From CAVQAH01 sp963784195 (GTDB taxonomy: Bacteria; Acidobacteriota; Vicinamibacteria; Vicinamibacterales; 2-12-FULL-66-21): a stretch of 64,000 nucleotides of DNA. Positions 18,221 through 26,344 of this stretch are shown here, piece after piece. A program made the translations under genes and the position numbers. The notes under the pieces were generated by a model. The model was not told the DNA's origin. It ran no database searches and saw nothing but the letters and a program-made list of their open reading frames with translations. How positions within the stretch are numbered: the stretch's first letter is position 1; each line of letters starts with the position of its first letter. Location of the stretch: assembly GCA_963784195.1 (NCBI GenBank), contig CAWARA010000032.1:1-64000 (forward strand). The letters run 5' to 3'.

Positions 18221-18441
18221 ATGCCTGCGCTTCTGAAAGTCAACGACGACGCTATCGACGCTGCCGCCGCGGTTCGTTTGTCGATTCTCCACAACAGCAC
18301 CTTCCTTCGCGACACGACTTCGCGCGATTGTGGTTCGCCGGTACGCCGAGAAGCTCGTCATCTGGAACAACCGACAAGCTGATCGCGCAGGCGAAGATCG
18401 AATATCCCGTGTTCCAGGAGGAGGCTGTCGCCACGGCCTGA
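18221..18441 (+). CDS. Small hypothetical protein, probably frameshifted
   Basis: ATG 18221 has an excellent ribosome site (GAGGAGGA, six bases upstream) and opens MPALLKVNDDAIDAAAAVRL. As written it stops at 18382 (53 residues). Two later segments in successive frames look protein-like: IVVRRYAEKLVIWNN, then DKLIAQAKIEYPVFQEEAVATA ending at 18441. Joining them needs one extra base at each of two points, the same defect seen in genes across the window. The result is a ~73-residue helical protein 24 bp upstream of the first peptide gene. Family not recognised; it could be an accessory of the peptides. Confidence 0.4.
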
Positions 18442-18465
18442 CGGCGACGGGTCATGGAGAACGTC

Positions 18466-18657
18466 ATGAAGCGCCGACCTGTTTGCATTTCCTTCAACGA
18501 ACTGCCGCCGCGTGCCAGGGCGTTGAGCTCTGCGGAACTGAGAAATATCTTTGGCGGCGGCGACTTATGTGTAGACCCAGGCGGGTCGTGCCTTTACGAC
18601 TGCGAGTGCTGCAACGACGTGTGTGACAGAAAACCAGCCTCGGGGACTTGTCGGTGA
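18466..18657 (+). CDS. Double-glycine-leader, Cys-rich (knottin-like) peptide 1
   Basis: 63-residue precursor. Residues 1-31 are a leader ending in LSSAELRNIFGG, which fits the double-glycine leaders cut by C39-peptidase ABC exporters. The 32-residue remainder has seven cysteines spaced C-x6-C-x3-C-x-C-C-x3-C-x8-C (Cys35, 42, 46, 48, 49, 53, 62). Dropping Cys46 leaves C-C-CC-C-C, the framework of inhibitor-cystine-knot peptides. Start at ATG 18466 rather than 18454, because the paralogue at 18697 begins at the same MKRRPVCISF and both have GGAG six to eight bases upstream. No exporter or modifying enzyme is in the window. Gene reality is well supported by paralogy; knot fold and export are inference. 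Confidence 0.82.
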   Translation: MKRRPVCISFNELPPRARALSSAELRNIFGGGDLCVDPGGSCLYDCECCNDVCDRKPASGTCR

Positions 18658-18696
18658 GCGGGAGCGGCGCTGACGCCCTGCGTCGTGGAGGAAGCT

Positions 18697-18882
18697 ATGA
18701 AGCGTCGACCTGTTTGCATTTCCTTCAACGAACTGCCGCCACGTGCCAGAGCGTTGAGCTCCGCGGAACTGAGCAAAATCTTTGGCGGCGACTGCGTAAA
18801 ACCAGGCCAGGAGTGCTTTGTGGGCTGCGACTGCTGCAGCCAGGTGTGTAACTTAGACGGGTTCACGGGGACTTGTGGCTGA
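18697..18882 (+). CDS. Double-glycine-leader, Cys-rich (knottin-like) peptide 2
   Basis: 61-residue paralogue of the peptide at 18466. The 31-residue leader differs at only two positions (LSSAELSKIFGG) and is near-identical in DNA, while the 30-residue core has diverged at most non-Cys positions and keeps every cysteine in the same spacing (Cys33, 40, 44, 46, 47, 51, 60) and the GTC end. Conserved leader plus variable core with fixed cysteines is typical of secreted toxin-like or ribosomally made peptide families. Ribosome site GGAGG before ATG 18697. Tandem with peptide 1, 39 bp downstream. Confidence 0.82.
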   Translation: MKRRPVCISFNELPPRARALSSAELSKIFGGDCVKPGQECFVGCDCCSQVCNLDGFTGTCG

Positions 18883-18887
18883 GCGGG

Positions 18888-18998
18888 ATGAAAATCCGAC
18901 CTGTTTGCCTCTTCTTCGCCAACCTGCCGCCACGCGCCAGGGCGTGCGCGGCCTTACATAACCTATGGGTTCCTCCGTTGCCTCGGCCCTCGTCGTGA
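18888..18998 (+). pseudogene. Decayed third peptide precursor (leader only)
   Basis: ATG 18888 opens MKIRPVCLFFANLPPRARA, clearly the same leader as the two upstream precursors. The LSSAEL..IFGG part is then scrambled (ACAALHNLW) and the Cys core is gone. The reading stops at 18996-18998 inside the 13-bp repeat tract, which seems to have replaced the core. A leader with no cargo cannot give the mature peptide. Shows the family has expanded and decayed in place. Confidence 0.7.
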
Positions 18999-19084
18999 AC
19001 CCTCGTCGTGAACCCTCGTCGTGAACCCTCGTCGTGAACCCCCGTCGTGAACCCGTCTGAACCGTCCTGAACCCCCGTCAGAAC
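18988..19084 (+). repeat. 13-bp tandem repeat CCTCGTCGTGAAC
   Basis: Four exact units of CCTCGTCGTGAAC (18988-19039), a fifth with one change (19040-19052), then shortened relatives (CCGTCTGAAC, CGTCCTGAAC, CCCCGTCAGAAC) to 19084. The first unit supplies the stop codon of the decayed precursor. Like other short-period tracts in this window it sits at a gene 3' end. Not a CRISPR array: there are no spacers. Confidence 0.85.
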
Positions 19085-19196
19085 CGTCACTCCCCCACCT
19101 GATTTGTAACCGCCGCGACGTGCTCGCCACGAAAACTACGCCGATCTCGTTCAGGAAACGACGGAATCGAATTTGCCAACGTCATGCGCAATCGTC
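19085..19196. other. Spacer after peptide island
   Basis: Short stretch between the 13-bp repeat and a doubtful small ORF. No gene or convincing signal seen. Confidence 0.3.
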
Positions 19197-19430
19197 ATGT
19201 GGAAGTTTGGTAAGGCTGCCCTGATCCTGGTCCCGCTCGCAATCGTCGGCATGCGCCTGCACGCGCGAACGAATCGCACCCCTGCGGAAGTCACCGGTGA
19301 AGTGAATCGGGCCATCTCTCTGGTCCGCGTCGCCGCCTCCAAGCGCGGCAGCGGCGCTCCGCTTCGGAACCGCCGCGATCAGCGGCCCACTCGCGGCGAT
19401 CGGCCCAACGCCGGCGATACCCCGATCTAG
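19197..19430 (+). CDS. Possible small membrane protein
   Basis: ATG 19197 opens MWKFGKAALILVPLAIVGMRL, one likely membrane helix, followed by a charged segment with VTGEVNRAISLVRVAASKRG and a low-complexity Arg-rich tail that may be out of frame. No good ribosome site is visible and the family is not recognised. It faces the antiporter gene tail to tail (38 bp apart). It could equally be non-coding. Confidence 0.3.
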   Translation: MWKFGKAALILVPLAIVGMRLHARTNRTPAEVTGEVNRAISLVRVAASKRGSGAPLRNRRDQRPTRGDRPNAGDTPI

Positions 19431-19468
19431 TCAGGGCTAGCCCGCGACATCCGGACGCTTTTCTTCAA

Positions 19469-20914
19469 CTAAAACAATCGACATACCGCCGCGGCGATGA
19501 GTGTCGGGATAATCGCGCCTGCGGCGAGACCGATCGGCAAGACGGCGCCGCCGAAGAAGCGGCTGAGCAAAGCCTGGCCGGCGGGATTCGGTGCGTTCGC
19601 AATGACGGTCATGCCGCCACCGACGACGGCGCCTTCGACGACGGCGATCTTCATTGGTTCACTGAGGTTGGGGACCAGCGTGGCGAGGTAAGTAATCAGC
19701 GCGTTGTCGTTGAACGCCGTCAAAACCGTCGCGGTGATGAACAACGGCTCTTCGGCCAGGCTCGCAAGGACGGGCGCGATCCACCACCCCTGCAATCCGC
19801 CGTGGATGACCAGCCCTCCGAGAAAAAAACCCACCAGCAGCGGTGTCCGCAGCTCGAGCCGGCTCTGGTAGGCCGCCGTCGCCCGGCAGCAGCCGAGGAA
19901 GAACAGGAACCCGCCGAGGAAGAGCGCCGGGTAGTGGGACGTCAGGACGGTCCAGACCATGAAGAGCACGTGGACGGCGATCAGCCACGCTGGCACCGGC
20001 AAGAGTGCCTGTGCCACCTTCGTCTCTTCGTCCGGCACCTCGACTTCGGCGACCGACGGTTTCGCCGCCAGCTGCTGCATCTCGCGATAGAACATCGCGT
20101 AATACAGCACGTTCGACAGGACGATGGCCGTGAACGCCCGCCAGCCGAAATGGCTGATGACGTAGCTCGTGTCCCAGCCCCAGGGCCGCGCGACCATCAG
20201 GATCGGTGGCGCCGCAAAATGCGTCAGGGTCCCGCCGATCGAGACGTTCACGAACAACAGACCCAATGTCGCGTACTTCAACCGCGTGCTCGGACCCAGA
20301 TCGAAGAATTGCCGCGACAGGAGCAGCGCGGAGATGGTCATCGCGGCCGGCTCCGTGATGAACGACCCGAGCAGCGGTCCGATGGTCAGGATCGTCATCC
20401 ACCAGGCGGCGGGCGTTGCGCCTCCCGCGTCAGCCACCTTCCGCAACGCGGTCTCGGCGAACCCGATGATTGGCCGCGTCGAGGCCATGGCCATGATCAC
20501 GACCACGAACAGCGGCTCGGTGTAGTTCACCGTGTCGTTCAGATAGTGCTTGGCAACCTCCCAGCCTTCGTACGTGGTGATCGCCACGGCCAGCACGACA
20601 GCCCAGAGACCGAACACCACCTCGACTTCGCCGACGAAGTGCACGAGCCCCGCGAGCACGCTCGGCCTCGGCGCCTCGCCGCGGGCCCGCGTGCGAGCGT
20701 CATGGTGGTGTTGAATCCGATGCGCGAGCCGCTCGAAGCGCGCGGCCGCAAACGTGTGAAGGATCGCCAGTAAGAAAATGGCGGTCGCGATCGCATTGAA
20801 CGGCTCGATTTCCACGCGCGACTGCAGGATCTGAAGGATCGACGCGCCGGCGGGATCAGGATAGTCGGACAGGGCCCTCGGAAAGTGTGTGAGGGCCTCC
20901 TGCGCTTGAAGCAT
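19469..20914 (-). CDS. Putative Na+/H+ antiporter (PF07399-like)
   Basis: 481-residue polytopic membrane protein with about 11-13 helices, resembling the putative Na+/H+ antiporter family within the ion transporter superfamily. Typical features include FITEPAAMTISALLL, FVNVSIGGTLTHFAAPPILMV and the second-half NDNALITYLATLVPN and ANAPNPAG motifs with helix-breaking Asn/Pro and a buried Asp. Last gene of a minus-strand operon with the MerR regulator (43 bp upstream) and the small exported protein. That context suggests a stress- or metal-linked ion transporter. Substrate not proven. Confidence 0.8.
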   Translation of the reverse strand: MLQAQEALTHFPRALSDYPDPAGASILQILQSRVEIEPFNAIATAIFLLAILHTFAAARFERLAHRIQHHHDARTRARGEAPRPSVLAGLVHFVGEVEVVFGLWAVVLAVAITTYEGWEVAKHYLNDTVNYTEPLFVVVIMAMASTRPIIGFAETALRKVADAGGATPAAWWMTILTIGPLLGSFITEPAAMTISALLLSRQFFDLGPSTRLKYATLGLLFVNVSIGGTLTHFAAPPILMVARPWGWDTSYVISHFGWRAFTAIVLSNVLYYAMFYREMQQLAAKPSVAEVEVPDEETKVAQALLPVPAWLIAVHVLFMVWTVLTSHYPALFLGGFLFFLGCCRATAAYQSRLELRTPLLVGFFLGGLVIHGGLQGWWIAPVLASLAEEPLFITATVLTAFNDNALITYLATLVPNLSEPMKIAVVEGAVVGGGMTVIANAPNPAGQALLSRFFGGAVLPIGLAAGAIIPTLIAAAVCRLF

Positions 20915-20957
20915 CCGGTGACGTTATCGAATGACACGCGATGCCGCAACTCGACGC

Positions 20958-21425
20958 TCATTCACGCGGGGAAGCACTCGGCGTCGATCCCCGCGCTCCG
21001 GCAGCCGTGCAGCCCACGAGTCGAGCAGGCCGGCGCGTCTGTCGCCGGGCTGTGGACTCCAGCGTGACCTTCCATTCGCCCAGGGCATTAGCAAGCTCGT
21101 TGCGGAGCGTTTGCAGATCTGCGATGCGGCGCTCCAGCTCGCCGAGGCGCTGTTCGGCGATAGCGTAGACCTGTCGGCACGGGATGCCGCCCGCATCGCG
21201 AATGCGCAGCACCCGGCGGAGATCGGCCAGCGAAAACCCGGCCTCCAGCGCGCGCTGAATGACGAGGATGCGCTGGACGGCAGCCTCGGGAAAACGGCGG
21301 TATCCGTTGGCGTCCCTGGGCGCGGTCGGCAGGAGCGCCATCGATTCGTAGTGACGGACCGTGTCGGCGCTGACGCCAGCCTGTTTCGCAAGCTCGCCGG
21401 TGCGATAGGTCTGTCGAGTACTCAT
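20958..21425 (-). CDS. MerR-family transcriptional regulator
   Basis: 155-residue DNA-binding regulator. The winged HTH reads YRTGELAKQAGVSADTVRHYE with the NGYRRF wing, then a dimerisation coiled coil (QRLGELERRIADLQTLRNEL). A single Cys in GIPCRQVYAIAEQ aligns by position with Cys82 of MerR, but the two C-terminal Cys of metal-sensing MerR/CueR are not in their usual places, so the ligand is uncertain. Its start overlaps the upstream gene stop by 4 bp (ATGA). It is probably autoregulated through the MerR-type promoter at 21936-21966. Confidence 0.88.
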   Translation of the reverse strand: MSTRQTYRTGELAKQAGVSADTVRHYESMALLPTAPRDANGYRRFPEAAVQRILVIQRALEAGFSLADLRRVLRIRDAGGIPCRQVYAIAEQRLGELERRIADLQTLRNELANALGEWKVTLESTARRQTRRPARLVGCTAAGARGSTPSASPRE

Positions 21426-21915
21426 TTCGGCACCATCGGATCACCAGTCTTGTGTTCGGTAATCTGGAATTTGAGAAACGCGTGTAGTGCGTTCAGGGCG
21501 TCGGTGTCCTTCGTGGTGATGACCAAACGGCCGCCAGCCGGAATCCCCTCGACGCGATAGCCCAGCATCTCACGCCGTTTTGCCAGGACGTCGGCGCCAG
21601 GCGGCTCGGTGCCGTGAATGAACATCGGCATCGAGAAGTTCCCTGCCGCGAATGCACCGCGAATGTGTTCGAGGTGGCTGCGGATGCTGGCGATGGACGC
21701 TGAATCGGACTTGTCGTTCGCCGTAATCTGCGATGGTCCCTCCAGACGGCTGCAGCAGGAAGTGGTGGGTGGTCCTGGTCTGATCGAAGCCCATCGCATG
21801 ATGGCCGCGTTCCATCATCTGCCGATCCGGCTGCTGCGTGGAGGGAACCTGACGTGCGGTGCAGCTGGCTTGAAACCCCGATCATGACCAGGGTCAGAAC
21901 GGCAACACTCTTCAT
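21422..21915 (-). CDS. Small exported protein of unknown family (two frameshifts)
   Basis: Reconstructed ~160-residue protein. Segments in three successive frames join as signal peptide (MKSVAVLTLVMIGVSSQ), then DRQMMERGHHAMGFDQTRTTHHFLL, then ITANDKSDSASIASIRSHLEHI through to GDPMVPK. Each join removes one base (~21830 and ~21740). The THHF...ITANDxxD...IRxHLxHI...MFIHGTEPPG...ITTxDxxALxAxHxFLxFQIxEHxTGD pattern resembles an uncharacterised family often mislabelled aspartate carbamoyltransferase. Its conserved His residues would suit metal binding. First gene of the MerR operon. Start ATG 21915 behind GGAGG. Confidence 0.65.
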
Positions 21916-21935
21916 ATAGCTAGCCTCCAATCTCG

Positions 21936-21966
21936 AGGCTAAACCCTCGCATCGTTCGAGGGTCAA
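21936..21966 (-). promoter_or_regulatory. MerR-type promoter and operator (19-bp spacer)
   Basis: On the minus strand TTGACC (-35) and TAGCCT (-10) are separated by 19 bp, the overlong spacer characteristic of MerR-activated promoters. The spacer carries a perfect dyad, ACCCTCG-N7-CGAGGGT (21943-21949 and 21957-21963), overlapping the -35 as in copper and mercury operators of the TTGACCTTCC type. It lies 20 bp from the ATG at 21915, leaving a very short leader. It should control the exported protein, the MerR gene and the antiporter. Confidence 0.8.
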
Positions 21967-22063
21967 GTGTACTGCCAGTCCGTTACGTGCAGAGTCTGTT
22001 GCCTTGCAGCTAGTTGTCGGGTCAGGTAATCTTCGGCCGGCTCCACACTAATCCAGGCCAACT

Positions 22064-24986
22064 TTGCCGATGGGTACCGATCCGCCGGCGCCAAGTTCGA
22101 AGTACCGCCTGATTCGTCCACTGGGGACGGGCGGCATGGGCGTCGTCTACCTGGCGCACGATACAGCGCTCAAGCGCGACGTGGCGCTCAAGTTCGTCGC
22201 GGCCGATCGACTCTCCGACCCCGCATCTCGGAAGCGCCTCGTACACGAGGCGCAGGCTGCCGCGGCTCTCGACCATCCCGCCGTCTGCTCGGTTTACGAC
22301 ATCGAACTTCAACCGGACGGCGAAGCCTGCATCGTCATGCAATATGTCGAAGGCGAGACGCTTGCGACAAAACTGCAACACGGTCCGATGGAGGTGCGTC
22401 AGGCGCTCACGCTCATTGCCGAGGTCACCAGTGGCCTGGCGGTGGCGCACAAGCGCGGGATCATTCACCGCGACCTGAAACCGCAAAACATCATGGTGAC
22501 GACGGCGGGCCGAGCCAAGTTGCTCGACTTCGGCATCGCCACGCTGTCAGACGCGATTGCCTTGAGCGACAGCGACACCCACACGACGTCCTCCACGGAA
22601 GGATTCGACGCAGGCACGCCCGCCTACATGTCGCCTGAACAGATCGCGAAGCGGCCGCTGGACGGTCGAAGCGACCTCTTTTCTCTCGGTTGCGTCCTCT
22701 ACGAGTGCCTCACCGGCCGTCGCGCGTTCGAGGGGCGCACCTCGTTGGAGATCTACGGGCTCGTGCTGCACGTCCATCCGCCGCCGGCCTCGAGCATCAG
22801 GCCTGAGCTCGGCCCGGAGCACGACGAACTATGTCGCCGGCTACTCGCGAAGGATGCCTCCGATCGTTTTCAGTCTGCCGATGAACTGCTGGGCGCGCTT
22901 CGCATGCTGCTCTCAGACACATCGATTCCAACCGGTGTGTTGCCAACAACGACCAGGAGTCGCTGGCGACCGCGGGCGCTCGCGGTCGTCCTCATGGCCT
23001 CGGCGGCCGTTTTCGGGTGGTGGTGGTCCACACGCCCGATCTCTCTGCCGGAGGCGCCACCCGACGCTGCGCGTTGGCTCGAGCACGGCACCAACTCGAT
23101 TCGCGAGGGGGCGTACTACAGCGCGAAGCTGGCACTGAAGCAGGCATTAGCGATACATCCCCAATATCCGCAGGCGCACATGCGGCTGGCCGAAGCGCTG
23201 ATCGAGCTGGACGAGGGTGGAGATGCGCGCGACGCACTGCTTCAGGCCAACCGTCTCGTCGATCCAACTCGGCTTCCCACATCAGATCGGGCGAGGAATG
23301 ATGCCATCCACGCATTACTGCTGAACGACCGCGACCGAGCGGTGAGCGCCTACCGTCGGCTTACCGATCACGAGCCGCAGAACGCTGGAGCGTGGCTCGA
23401 TCTCGCGCGCGTGCAGGAAGCCGCAGGTCTACGCGCCGACGCCCGCAAGAGCTTTGAGAGGGCGCTGACGATCGACACGCAGTACCCCGCGGCGCACCTG
23501 CGACTGGGGGCGCTGGAGGCACAGGAAGGCCGAAGAGCCGAAGCGCTCGCTGCGTTTGCCGAGGCGGAGCGGCTGTACCGCGCGGCATCGGACGTCGAGG
23601 GTGAAACGGAGGCCCTGCTGTTGCGTGGGGCGTTCCTCGACAGCCTTGGTGAGGTTAAAGACGCACGAGCGGCGCTGGAACGCGCCCGAACGCTTGCGTC
23701 GACGACCTCGAACCGCTTCCAGACAGCCCGCGCCGATCTGCGGCTGAGCAGCGTGACGGCGACGGAAGGTCGGTTCGCTGAATCGCTGAAGCAGGCCGAG
23801 CAGGCGGTCCGCGCTGCGCGCGAAGCGGGTTTCGATTCGGTCGCTGCGGACGGTCTGATAGAGCTCGGCGCAACCCTCATGGCCACGCAACAGCTGGACG
23901 CCGCCGACGCGCAGCTGACGGAGGCGCTCGCGATCGCACGCAGGCAGAAAGCCGAAAGCCTCGTGTTGCGTGCCACTCTGAATCTTGCCAGCCTTCGCCA
24001 GACGCAGGGGCGCCCGGCAGAAGCGGTGACCTTCGCCCAGAGCACGCTCGATCCCCTCGCGGCGCGCCGCGATCGGCGCAAAGTGCTGTCCGCGCTCGCG
24101 ATCATGGCCCGCGCGCACGAGGATCTCGAACAGTATCCGAGAGCGCAGGAGATCGCCCGGCAGCTCCTGTCAGCGGCCGAGGAGATCCACGACGAACCCC
24201 ACTCGGCATTCGCCTTCGAAAGTCTCGCCACGCAGGCAACGGTCTCGGGCCATCTGCCCGAGGCACTGGGTTACGTGACACGCGCCGAGGCGATCCACCG
24301 GCGCCAGGCAGATGCCGCCGCGCTCCCCTTCGATCTGGCGAACCGGGCAGATTTGCTCATCAGACTGGGCCGCGGGGTCGAGGCGGAGTCCGTTCTGCAG
24401 GAAATCGAGGAGGGGGCTGCCCGGGGTGTAGATGCCTATGTCGGACGAGCCCGCCGCGTGCTACTCTTGCGCGCGGTCAATGCGACCGTTTCCCAACAAT
24501 TCAACGAAGCGCGGCGCCACGCTACGGTTCTGATCGGATCGGGGGGTTCACAGACCGACTCCACGGGGCAGATGGCGCTGGCGTTGTTGCGGTTCGTGAG
24601 CGCGCGGGTCGATGGTCCGCCGCCCAGACGTGCAGACCGCAACGATGCCGGCCGGTCGATCGCTCGCAACACGGCGCGAAATTCGGTACTGGCAGTTGGC
24701 AGGGGCTATGGCAGCTGGCGATGGCCAGCAGACGCTGACCGGCGTCCTGGACGCACTCGAGAAGCTGCCTGCGGCACCCTCGGACGAGCACGAATGGCGG
24801 CTGGCCGCGCTCGGGGCGGCTGCAGCGCGCCGCGGCGACCCCACGCAGGCCCAGGTGCTGCGTGAAAAGGCACAGGAGGCACTCGAGCGTTTGCGTTCGG
24901 TGTGGAAGGACCACGCGGCGGCGTACGAATCACGGCCGGATCTTCGGGAACTCCGGACACTCGCTGGCCTCCAGCGCCAGCCCTGA
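22064..24986 (+). CDS. Membrane Ser/Thr protein kinase with TPR sensor (one frameshift)
   Basis: Hanks-type kinase: glycine loop LGTGGMGVVYLA, catalytic Lys in VALKF, HRDLKPQNIM, DFG in LLDFGIA and SPEQIA activation segment, residues ~10-270. A TM helix (ALAVVLMASAAVFGWWW) near residue 310 leads to a long array of TPR-like helical repeats. The C-terminus as read to 24865 is scrambled; one base removed near 24608 continues into an Ala-rich helical end (MPAGRSLATRREIRYWQLAGAM...) stopping at 24986. Starts at 22064 or 22070. Divergent from the MerR operon. Substrates unknown; the following small gene begins 15 bp later. Confidence 0.85.
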
Positions 24987-25001
24987 CGGAAGGAGCTGAT
25001 C

Positions 25002-25571
25002 GTGGCTATGACTACTACGAGCAAGGTACTCCTGGGTACTGCAGTTGTCGCTGGGGCCATCACCGCTGCTTACTTCTTAACGCTGGACGACGATCAGAAC
25101 CCGATTCGCGTCAAGAACAAGCAACTCCGAATCGAGACGGAAGACAAGAACGCGAACTGGACAAAGGAGCCCAACGCGGAAAAATGGAAATTGGGCGTCG
25201 GTAATCCAACAACGGCTACGGAATACATCGTCACAGCGTACGGCGCAGACCCTGCCACCACCTGCGTCTCTCCGATGACTGGCAGTGAGGTCGCGATTCA
25301 GTACAAGCTGCCGGACGGCACCGAGCAGAATTTCACGTTTCGCCTGGTTGGCATCGGCTCCAGCCCCAATAAAGAGCCGGAACTCGAGGCCGGTACTCCA
25401 ATGACCGCCGAGAACAACAGGCCTAAAGTCAAGAAGCTGCGGAGGACGACGGAGAACGTCATCGGAGCCATCACGTCCTTGACCGTGAGAGGCGGAACGA
25501 CGACGAGCACCTGCACGTTCCCCGGCGACAGACTCGTCGCCGTGGAGTTGTGCATGCATAACTGTTCGTAG
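25002..25571 (+). CDS. Hypothetical membrane-anchored protein
   Basis: 189 residues. GTG start at 25002 behind AAGGAG (an ATG follows at 25008). One N-terminal helix (SKVLLGTAVVAGAITAAYFL) anchors or exports a beta-rich, Lys/Thr-rich domain with four cysteines, two of them in the end motif CMHNCS. The family is not recognised. It starts 15 bp after the kinase gene and is probably co-transcribed, so it may be a kinase partner or substrate. Confidence 0.65.
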   Translation: MAMTTTSKVLLGTAVVAGAITAAYFLTLDDDQNPIRVKNKQLRIETEDKNANWTKEPNAEKWKLGVGNPTTATEYIVTAYGADPATTCVSPMTGSEVAIQYKLPDGTEQNFTFRLVGIGSSPNKEPELEAGTPMTAENNRPKVKKLRRTTENVIGAITSLTVRGGTTTSTCTFPGDRLVAVELCMHNCS

Positions 25572-25610
25572 CGCGACAATCGGGCGGGCTTGCCCTGAAG
25601 GTTGGGCTCG

Positions 25611-25639
25611 GCAGTCGGCACTCGTCGACTGCCGACTGC
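25611..25639 (+). terminator. Hairpin after hypothetical gene
   Basis: GCAGTCGGCA and TGCCGACTGC pair perfectly over 10 bp around a 9-nt loop, 40 bp after the stop at 25571. No U tract follows, so terminator function is a guess. The repeated CAGTCGGCA-type wording resembles the stop-proximal repeats elsewhere in the window. Confidence 0.45.
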
Positions 25640-25761
25640 TCATCGTTGCACGAACATTCTTGGTTCTTCGACGACAGATTCGTCCGTTTACTGTTGATCT
25701 GCTAGCGATCGCCTGTTACTCTGGTTTCACCCCAACAACTCCCTCCCGTGAAAGGCGTTCA

Positions 25762-26055
25762 ATGCCTGTCACGTTTCGTCTGCGGGATGTCCCGCCGGCG
25801 CTGGAGCTTCGCCTCCGCGAAGCAGTAGACGGCGTTCTCGATGGCAACTGGTGCGTCACCTTGTCGCAGTCGCACCTCGACGGTCAATGGTACCTTCAGC
25901 TCGATAGCCTCGGCGCACGCTCGAGCGTGTCGCTTCCCTCGACGAATCTCCGGGTTCGTGACGTGGAAGCCCTGCTGCGGCGCCTGAGCGCACTGGCGCG
26001 CCATCGTGCGCCTGTGGCTGACGAGCCGCCACCCGAACAGCACCCGCTCATCTGA
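25762..26055 (+). CDS. Hypothetical protein (97 aa)
   Basis: Small soluble protein beginning MPVTFRLRDVPPALELRLRE. The in-frame upstream extension to 25660 has no good start context and was dropped. It ends one base before the next gene's ATG region. The alternating LDGNWCVTLSQSHLDGQWYLQL pattern suggests a beta-sheet. No family recognised; the pair with 26057-26344 is probably one transcript. Confidence 0.55.
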   Translation: MPVTFRLRDVPPALELRLREAVDGVLDGNWCVTLSQSHLDGQWYLQLDSLGARSSVSLPSTNLRVRDVEALLRRLSALARHRAPVADEPPPEQHPLI

Positions 26056-26056
26056 C

Positions 26057-26344
26057 ATGTTGCCCATCGCGCACCCCGGGATACACGATCCCGGAACACG
26101 GAGCTACGGATTGAACTTCGGACGCCTGCAGATCGCCACGCTGTGGCGGCTCTCGAAAGACGGGATCGAACGCCGTGCGGCGGTCCTCGACAGCCCCAAG
26201 GGACCTCGCCTCGTCATCATCGAATCCGACCGCATCATTCAGTGGGAGACGTTCAGGCTCACGCGCGAGCTGCGCGGACGCGCCGTCCAGATCCGGCGGG
26301 AGTTGCGGAAGGCCGGATGGATCAACCAGAAGAAGGACTCGTAG
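26057..26344 (+). CDS. Hypothetical protein (95 aa)
   Basis: Starts at ATG 26057, one base after the stop of the preceding gene, so the two are coupled. The sequence is basic, with FGRLQIATLWRLSKDG and a helical ELRGRAVQIRRELRKAGW end. Possibly nucleic-acid binding by charge alone. Its last ~23 bp overlap the 3' end of the convergent gene 26322-27071. Confidence 0.55.
   Translation: MLPIAHPGIHDPGTRSYGLNFGRLQIATLWRLSKDGIERRAAVLDSPKGPRLVIIESDRIIQWETFRLTRELRGRAVQIRRELRKAGWINQKKDS

Noticed and set aside
17767..18441. 224-codon plus-strand ORF before the peptide island
   Set aside because: Most of it lies in non-coding sequence; only the last ~22 codons look real and belong with the ORF starting at 18221.
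18466..18882. Lanthipeptide or lasso precursor
   Set aside because: Cores have few Ser/Thr near Cys for lanthionine rings, no lasso ring acceptor pattern, and no modification enzymes nearby; the Cys framework fits disulfides.
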